DNA of 64,000 nucleotides from Myxococcus eversor (GTDB taxonomy: Bacteria; Myxococcota; Myxococcia; Myxococcales; Myxococcaceae): the NCBI RefSeq assembly GCF_010894455.1, contig NZ_JAAIXY010000014.1, forward strand, positions 1 to 64,000, read 5' to 3'. A program made the position numbers and the translations under genes. Below are positions 59,317 through 64,000 of the stretch, piece after piece. How positions within the stretch are numbered: the first letter of the stretch is position 1; each line of letters begins with the position of its first letter. Under the pieces are notes generated by a model, which saw only the letters and a list, made by a program, of their open reading frames with translations, was not told the DNA's origin and ran no database searches.

Positions 59317-60291
59317 CTACAGCGGGCCGTACGAGGGCTCGGCCGCGCTGGGCACCGCGAGCGTGACGGAGTTCGACGGCGCCGCGCTCACGGTGGAGCG
59401 GTAGATGCCCGGGTCCCCACCCGCCGAGTCGACGAAGAGGAAGCCGACCTGGCTCGCTCCCGTCCACACCGGCCAGGTCTCCTGCGCGCTCGCGCCGCCG
59501 TAGCTGGTGACGCGTCGCAAGGTCCCCAGGTTCCCTCGTCCGCTCAGGGTTCCCACATAGGTGCGCACGCTGCTCGAGGAGCCACGTCCGTCCAGCACCA
59601 CCTGCGAGCCGTCCGGCGACACCGCGACACGGTTGGCCACGGCCACGACGTCATTGCCCAGCGACGAGTAGATGATGGCGCCTCCGGAGACCGGCACGTA
59701 CGCCACCTGGTTGAGCTGCTGGAGCCCGCTGCCGGAGGGCGCGACGACGGCCGTCCCATTGGGGACGAAGGACGGCGCCCCAAAGCCGACGGGGAGGTTC
59801 GGGGTGAGCTCCTGGAAGCCGCTGCCGTCGGTGTTCACCCGCCCCAGCGAGGTGAGGGAGCTGTTGCCGGGAGAGAAGACGAAGACGACGCTGCGGCCGT
59901 CCGGGCTGAAGGTGGGCGTGCGGAAGTTGGTGCAGCCGCGCGCGCAGGCCGCGTCGTTCTCGGTGAACAGCGTGGCCACGGTGCCGCCAGTGGTGGGCAC
60001 CGTCAGCAGGGACGTGCCGCCGCCGCGCTGGACGAAGACGATGCTGCGGCCATCTCTCGACACCGAGGGCCAGTAGGCGCCGCCGGTGCTGGTGAGCCGC
60101 TGCGGGCTGTTGGGGTCTCCCGCGTCATCCACCACGAAGACGTTGCGGTCGTCCTCGCGCACGAAGGCGAAGCCCTTGCTGAACCGGACGTCGCCCGCGC
60201 CGCCGCCGCCGCCGTCATCCTCGAACGGCTCGCACCCGCCCAGCAGCCCCACCGCCAACAACCCACCGACGAAAAACCGCTTCCCCGTCAT
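59317..60291 (-). CDS. Lipoprotein with TolB/PD40-type beta-propeller repeats
   Basis: 324 aa. Lipobox GLLGGC (Cys about 20) then a Gly/Asp linker (DDGGGGGAGDV). The rest is a propeller: GAYWPSVSRDGRSIVFVQRG, PTFSPDGRSVVFVFSPGN, VAVSPDGSQVVLDGRG with repeated S-x-DG-x turns, as in TolB WD40-like (PD40) repeats. Envelope protein of unknown function. Confidence 0.82.
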   Translation of the reverse strand: MTGKRFFVGGLLAVGLLGGCEPFEDDGGGGGAGDVRFSKGFAFVREDDRNVFVVDDAGDPNSPQRLTSTGGAYWPSVSRDGRSIVFVQRGGGTSLLTVPTTGGTVATLFTENDAACARGCTNFRTPTFSPDGRSVVFVFSPGNSSLTSLGRVNTDGSGFQELTPNLPVGFGAPSFVPNGTAVVAPSGSGLQQLNQVAYVPVSGGAIIYSSLGNDVVAVANRVAVSPDGSQVVLDGRGSSSSVRTYVGTLSGRGNLGTLRRVTSYGGASAQETWPVWTGASQVGFLFVDSAGGDPGIYRSTVSAAPSNSVTLAVPSAAEPSYGPL

Positions 60292-60400
60292 CGCAGTCGC
60301 TCCACGTCACCGGCCCGGTTGAGAGCCCCGCACTACAGGGCGCGCCGGGTCGGACGTCAACGCGAGTGACGGCATTCACGGGCACACCCGCGCGGCGACT

Positions 60401-60928
60401 TCAGCGGTTGAGCTTGACCAGCTCGTTGCGGCACTGGTTGCAGAGCGAGAGCTGCTTGCGGTCACAGTCCTGCGGAGACTGCGCGAAGAACATCACGCAC
60501 CGGGGGTCCTCACAGTAGGACAGCCCGAGCAGATGGCCCGCCTGGTGGATGACCTCCACCTGGATGCGCCGCCGCAGGTGCTCACCGTCAGCGCCCTGGC
60601 GAAGCCGGAACACGCTCACCACCGCCGTGTGTGACTCGCGGTCCGCCTCGCCGAAGACGAAGGGCGAGTCCGGGACGAAGAGGTCCACGTCCGTCACGCC
60701 GAGCACCAGCTGCTGCCCGGGCTCCATCATCGGCGTGAGCCGACGCATGATGGCGTTGCAGTGGTACTGGGCACGGTCCTTGTTGTGGGCATAGGCCGGC
60801 GTCGGGAGCGCCGTCTTCGCCACCACCGAAGCGGTGCCCATCTGTGTGGTCAGTGGGTCCTGCAGGTCTTTCAACAGGGTTGCCGTTGGGCTTCCCACGG
60901 AGACCAGCAGGAGCGTCTTCTGCGGCAT
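60401..60928 (-). CDS. Archaemetzincin-like protein with Glu to Gln in the zinc motif
   Basis: 175 aa. Archaemetzincin pattern normally HExxHxxGxxxC...CxxC: here IHQAGHLLGLSYC (128-139), so the catalytic Glu is Gln and the third position of the site is Tyr. The remaining Cys set is intact: Cys139, Cys144 with Met146, and CNQC (163-166). The codons CAC CAG GCG GGC CAT are clear in the DNA. Likely a zinc-binding pseudoenzyme rather than an active peptidase. An alternative start at 60952 or 60946 is possible; 60928 is chosen. Confidence 0.8.
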   Translation of the reverse strand: MPQKTLLLVSVGSPTATLLKDLQDPLTTQMGTASVVAKTALPTPAYAHNKDRAQYHCNAIMRRLTPMMEPGQQLVLGVTDVDLFVPDSPFVFGEADRESHTAVVSVFRLRQGADGEHLRRRIQVEVIHQAGHLLGLSYCEDPRCVMFFAQSPQDCDRKQLSLCNQCRNELVKLNR

Positions 60929-60994
60929 CGGGCCACCGTCCTTCATGCACACGGACGGACGCGCTGGCTACCGCGTCCCCCCGGAGCGGAATGA

Positions 60995-61065
60995 CTGGGG
61001 CGCAAGGATTCGAACCTTGATACTCAGAGTCAAAGTCTGATGTCCTGCCATTAGACGACGCCCCA
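60995..61065 (-). tRNA. trnQ: tRNA-Gln (TTG anticodon)
   Basis: Reads leftwards. Acceptor TGGGGCG (5') pairs perfectly with CGCCCCA (3'); T1-A72 and the G73 discriminator are typical of tRNA-Gln. The anticodon stem TCAGA/TCTGA encloses CTTTGAC, anticodon TTG. T-arm CAAGG-TTCGAAT-CCTTG. CCA is not encoded. About 71 nt, short D-loop. Confidence 0.93.
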
Positions 61066-61095
61066 GCAGGTTCGCACGTGTACTTCTGGCGGCCG

Positions 61096-61101
61096 ATTCT
61101 A
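61096..61101 (-). promoter_or_regulatory. Possible -10 box of the tRNA-Gln promoter
   Basis: On the minus strand the hexamer is TAGAAT, about 30 nt upstream of the tRNA 5' end. A weak -35 (TTCCCG) lies about 17 bp further. Not definite. Confidence 0.4.
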
Positions 61102-61256
61102 CGGCATCTGGACGGGCTCGGGAACCCACTCTGACGTCAGGATGCGACGAGCCCCCCTCCCACCCCACTTCCACGCGGATCAACCCAGGAAAGAACCGCT
61201 CCTGGGGCGCTGAATTCCACCAGGAGTGAATTGACGACTCCGCGTGTATCGGCGGA

Positions 61257-61281
61257 GGCCCGGCAATCCCGAGTCCGGGCC
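61257..61281 (-). terminator. Hairpin after rtcB
   Basis: GGCCCGG (61257-61263) and CCGGGCC (61275-61281) are exact reverse complements around an 11-nt loop, 16 bp past the rtcB stop in its direction of reading. No T-run. A second hairpin CTCCTGG/CCAGGAG lies at 61199-61226. Confidence 0.5.
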
Positions 61282-61296
61282 CCCGCGCGGAGGGGC

Positions 61297-62454
61297 TCAG
61301 CCCTTGAGGACGGCGATGGGAGTCAGCCGCCGGACGGGGGTGACCAGGTCCGCCTCGTCCTCCAGGACCTCGACGAGGTCGCGGTAGGCGGCGGGTGCCT
61401 CCTCCACGAGCGACTCGGCCCGTCCGGCGTCATGCACCACGCGTCTCAGTGCATGGGCCAGGGCGGAGGGGCGGATGCGGGCGCGGGCCTCGCGCCGGGT
61501 GAGGACGCGACCGGCGCCATGGGAGCAGGAGCGGAACGCACGGGGCTCGGCCCGGCCTTCCACGACATATGAGGCGGTGCCCATGGAGCCGGGGATGAGC
61601 CCTGGCTGCTCCGCCTCCAGTCCCACCGCGCCCTTGCGGTGCACCCACAGCTCGCGTCCGAAGTGGGTTTCACGGGCGACATGGTTGTGGTGGAGGTCGA
61701 CCGTGGACCGGGGGTCGACCTCGATGCCCAGCGTCCGCGACACCACGTCGAGGGCTCGCGCGGCCAGCGTGTCGCGGTTCGCTCGGGCGAAGCGACAGGC
61801 GAGGTCCAGGTCCGCGAGGCAGGCGGCGCCCTCCTGCGTGTGCAGGTCCAGGCCGGGCAGGCTGCCTTCGCCGAGCGCCACCGCGACGCGCTGGTGGTGC
61901 TCGCCGATGGCCGCCCCCACACCGCGAGAGCCCGAGTGCAGGAGCAGCCAGAGGTCTCCTCCGGCGTCCCTGTCCAGTTCGACGAAGTGGTTGCCACCGC
62001 CGAGTGTGCCCAGGTGTCGCGGCGCCAGCCGCTCCCAGACGTGGCTCAGCTTCCGGGTGGACAGCGGCGGCGCCTCCAGCGCGGCGGGCAGTGGGAGGCC
62101 GCGACCTCGGTGCGTCGCGTCTCCCACCGGGATGGCCTGGGCCAGGCGGGTGAGCAGCAGCTCCAGCGTGTCACGTCCGAGTGACGCGGCGGGATACTCG
62201 AAGCGGTACGCGCTCACGCCGCAGCCCAGGTCGCCGCCGAGGGCGCCGGGGACGACGTGGTGCGCGGTGGCGAAGACGGAGCCCACCGCGACGCCGTTGG
62301 CGACATGGACGTCCGGCATCGCGGCCACGTGCTCGACGACGTAGGGCTGAGAGGCGAGGTGTCGGAGCTGTTGCTCCGCGCCCGGAGGCAGGCTTCGGGC
62401 CCAGACGAGGATGGGCACGGCGCCGGGCACTGCCGGGAGGACGCGGGGACTCAT
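61297..62454 (-). CDS. rtcB: RtcB-family RNA ligase
   Basis: 385 aa. RtcB joins RNA 2',3'-cyclic or 3'-phosphate ends to 5'-OH ends with GTP and Mn. All landmark residues are visible: AMPDVH, Asp75 and Cys78 in GGDLGCGV, His155 in GTLGGGNHFVEL, His173 in HSGSRGVG, the HNH turn (255-258), HRKGA, PGSMGTASYVVEG, and the guanylylated His312 in SCSHGAGR. Slightly shorter than E. coli RtcB. It overlaps the start of its gene with the stop of the upstream RbfA-like gene (ATGA), so they are coupled. Which RNA it repairs is not shown. Confidence 0.92.
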   Translation of the reverse strand: MSPRVLPAVPGAVPILVWARSLPPGAEQQLRHLASQPYVVEHVAAMPDVHVANGVAVGSVFATAHHVVPGALGGDLGCGVSAYRFEYPAASLGRDTLELLLTRLAQAIPVGDATHRGRGLPLPAALEAPPLSTRKLSHVWERLAPRHLGTLGGGNHFVELDRDAGGDLWLLLHSGSRGVGAAIGEHHQRVAVALGEGSLPGLDLHTQEGAACLADLDLACRFARANRDTLAARALDVVSRTLGIEVDPRSTVDLHHNHVARETHFGRELWVHRKGAVGLEAEQPGLIPGSMGTASYVVEGRAEPRAFRSCSHGAGRVLTRREARARIRPSALAHALRRVVHDAGRAESLVEEAPAAYRDLVEVLEDEADLVTPVRRLTPIAVLKG

Positions 62455-62945
62455 CGCTCACCTCCTTCTTCGTCGCCATCGTCGCCGAGGAACGTGGGCT
62501 CTTCGTCCTCGGTGACAGTGGCGTCTTGTGACGCGACGAGCGGCGGGGCTTCCAGCGAGCGCTCCGCCACGCCGATGTAGATGAAGCGCAGCTGCGGCAC
62601 CCGCTTGAGGTCCAGGTGCTGAGCGAGCTGCGAGCGCAGATAGCCGCTGGCTCGAACCAGCGCCTCCTGGACTTCGCGCACACCCGAGGCCGCGGCGGGA
62701 GTGAGGGTGTAGCCAATGCGGATGAGCCGGCCATCCGGCGTCAGCTCGAAGGACGTCGGAGAGACGCCTTCGAGTCGTGGGTCGGACAGCTCGCTCCGGA
62801 AGAGGAGGGAGACCTCCTGGAACAGGGTGGACTGCACGCGCAGGTGACGCGCGGAGGGAGGCTCGGACGACGACGGCGAGAACGACGGGACAGCACCCTC
62901 GCGCCGACGGGACGCGCGGGGACGACGATTCCTGGAAGAAGACAT
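62451..62945 (-). CDS. RbfA-like 30S ribosome-binding factor paralogue, coupled to rtcB
   Basis: 164 aa (start 62945 assumed; 62978 also possible). After a basic Ser/Arg/Pro-rich N-terminal tail (residues 1-30) comes a KH-like RbfA fold: LRVQSTLFQEVSLLFRSELS, DPRLEGVSPTSFELTPDGR, RIGYTLTP, VQEALVRASGYLRSQLAQHL, LKRVPQLRFIY. The C-terminus is very acidic (ATVTEDEEPTFLGDDGDEEG). RbfA normally binds 16S rRNA near the decoding centre. The housekeeping rbfA sits with infB/nusA elsewhere, so this is probably a paralogue (inferred). Stop and rtcB start overlap. Confidence 0.8.
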   Translation of the reverse strand: MSSSRNRRPRASRRREGAVPSFSPSSSEPPSARHLRVQSTLFQEVSLLFRSELSDPRLEGVSPTSFELTPDGRLIRIGYTLTPAAASGVREVQEALVRASGYLRSQLAQHLDLKRVPQLRFIYIGVAERSLEAPPLVASQDATVTEDEEPTFLGDDGDEEGGER

Positions 62946-62978
62946 GAGTGGACGAAGAGTTCCCAGCAGGCCGCGCAT

Positions 62979-63519
62979 GCGACGCGTGTCCTCGTGACCC
63001 AGCTCACGAGGACACGCGCGGCACGTCGACCGGAGTGCACGGTGACAACGGCTTGCGCGCCGTGCTGGCTCGTTCTGGAGGCGACTCGCTCCTACCCACT
63101 CAGCCCTGAAGGCAGGTGAGGGAGCGACTCAGCTTCGGAGAGACGTGCACGACGCGAAGCGACCCGAGACACCGTTCATCGCAGTCCCCATGGCACACCT
63201 CCCGCCCGCGCTCGGAGTCTCCGGCACGAACACTCGTGGGTTTCAGACGGGGAGAACGCACGGCCATCAACGCCGGCTCGCGTTCCCCGGCGGACGCGGA
63301 CGAAAAGGCCCGGGGACTCCTGACACGCGTCGATTCGGCCCCGCCTCTCGGGACAAGGCCGGCGTCACCTGGAGGACAGCGTGCGCCGTCGACCTGCCTG
63401 GAGAGGGGCGGATGTCCGGTGGTCGCCACCCCTTCTTTCCACCATCCGACGAGAAGCCTCGAATGGGATTGGCCCCTTCGCGCCTCCCTGCCTACGCAGC
63501 AGGGCGCGAGGGCGAACAC
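62979..63519. other. Intergenic region, no gene seen
   Basis: About 540 bases between the RbfA-like gene and the reductase. Frames run through it on both strands but none has a domain, and Arg/Ser/Pro bias suggests GC-driven shadows. It should hold the divergent promoters; none was assigned. Confidence 0.45.
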
Positions 63520-64000
63520 ATGGCGGATGTCTTCGATGTGGTGGTGATTGGTGGTGGGCCCACGGGAGAGAACGCGGGAGCTCGAGCCGCCGCGGCCGGG
63601 CTGTCCGTGGCCCTGGTCGAACACGAGCTGCTCGGCGGCGAGTGCTCCTACTGGGCCTGCGTTCCGAGCAAGGCGCTGCTGCGTCCAGGGGACGCCCTCT
63701 GGTTGGCGAAGCACTCGCCCGGTGTGCGGGAGACCATCAAGGGACCGCTGGTCGCCAGCGCGGTGTTGGAGCACCGCGATTCGATGGTCAACCACTACAA
63801 GGACGACTCCCAGGTGAAGTGGGCCGAGGGCGCGAAGCTCACGGTGGTGCGGGGCCACGGCAAGCTCACCGGCCCTCGCAAGGTGCGCGTCGAGGGCAAG
63901 GACGGCACCGTGCGCGAGCTGGAGGCAAAGCGCGCGGTGGTGCTCGCGACGGGCAGCCGGCCGCGCATCCCGGACATCGCGGGGCTGAAGGAAGCAAAGC
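63520..64000 (+). CDS. Pyridine nucleotide-disulfide oxidoreductase (dihydrolipoamide dehydrogenase-like), partial
   Basis: First 160 codons only; continues past the window. GAGGGCG lies about 6 nt before the ATG. FAD-binding VVVIGGGPTGENAGARAA, then the redox-active pair in GGECSYWACVPSKALLRP (Cys42, Cys47), typical of class I flavoprotein disulfide reductases; VVLATGSRPRIPDIAG is the GATxG-like NAD-side motif. The SYWAC spacing is the variant found in many actinobacterial and myxobacterial reductases. Substrate (lipoamide, mycothiol or mercury) is undetermined. Confidence 0.9.
   Translation, partial: MADVFDVVVIGGGPTGENAGARAAAAGLSVALVEHELLGGECSYWACVPSKALLRPGDALWLAKHSPGVRETIKGPLVASAVLEHRDSMVNHYKDDSQVKWAEGAKLTVVRGHGKLTGPRKVRVEGKDGTVRELEAKRAVVLATGSRPRIPDIAGLKEAK

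Noticed and set aside
57598-60369. Long plus-strand frame of over 900 codons
   Set aside because: Shadow of the DUF2378, ankyrin and propeller genes, all with ribosome-binding sites and recognisable families.
63116-63547. Possible gene of 143 codons before the reductase
   Set aside because: Ser/Arg/Thr-rich with no domain and overlapping the reductase start; treated as non-coding.
1-64000. CRISPR array or IS element
   Set aside because: No regularly spaced direct repeats, no transposase gene and no terminal inverted repeats with target duplications were seen. The imm11-tail repeat is gene-derived rather than an insertion-sequence end.

Overview
This is a very GC-rich (about 70%), densely coded window from a myxobacterium, most likely suborder Cystobacterineae (Myxococcus, Corallococcus or Pyxidicoccus type). 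The lineage call rests on lineage-typical families: a SitA6/SitI6-type lipoprotein toxin with its double-CXXCG immunity protein, a TIGR02265/DUF2378 protein, lipoproteins with collagen-like and DUF7151-like modules, many histidine kinases, and many small lipoproteins with HExxH or propeller folds. No phage, insertion sequence or CRISPR array is visible. One tRNA (Gln, TTG) is present and there is no rRNA. All genes named by homology were recognised by eye; no database was searched.

Layout. 1-9.3 kb: a collagen-like lipoprotein (cut by the window edge), a phage-tail-collar protein, an AI-2E family permease, bioA, a membrane fatty acid desaturase, a FemAB-like acyltransferase and a propeller-like protein. 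9.3-15 kb: a SUFU protein, a hybrid histidine kinase, dipeptide epimerase, a small zinc-ribbon membrane protein and an S41 protease. 15-17.1 kb: a lipoprotein AHH-nuclease toxin with an Imm11 immunity gene, preceded by a fossil of another Imm11 3' end. 17.2-23.8 kb: a LuxR-type regulator, then five start/stop-overlapping genes (MoxR-type AAA+, unknown, zincin-vWA fusion, unknown, AMP-binding enzyme). 23.8-27.6 kb: a serine-hydrolase fossil, a DUF4118/PAS/GAF histidine kinase and an aldo/keto reductase. 27.6-31.8 kb: a radical SAM gene divergent from an asparagine-synthetase-like / GT1 glycosyltransferase / ROK-like kinase operon. 31.9-33.3 kb: sitA6-sitI6. 33.3-38.4 kb: two related TIG-type lipoproteins and two tandem S1C proteases without signal peptides. 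38.7-44.8 kb: a glycoconjugate locus (HAD phosphatase, flippase-like/kinase fusion, nucleotidyltransferase, GT2, and a convergent polytopic membrane protein). 44.9-55.1 kb: UBP zinc finger, DHA2 exporter, metzincin lipoprotein, redoxin, DsbD, vWA protein and several very small genes. 55.2-64 kb: an EtfD/FadF-like iron-sulfur oxidoreductase behind a 22-bp perfect palindrome, DUF2378, ankyrin and propeller proteins, an archaemetzincin whose catalytic Glu is Gln, tRNA-Gln, an RbfA-like/RtcB two-gene operon, and the start of a pyridine-nucleotide disulfide oxidoreductase.

How genes work together. Two kin-discrimination cassettes (AHH/Imm11 and SitA6/SitI6) follow the toxin-then-immunity order of myxobacterial outer-membrane-exchange toxins. 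The five-gene MoxR operon looks like one chaperone or protein-remodelling machine with a built-in zincin. The RbfA-like/RtcB pair suggests 16S rRNA or 30S repair. DsbD and the redoxin form an envelope thiol-redox unit. The 38.7-43 kb genes look like activation and export of a small polar group or sugar for a surface glycoconjugate.
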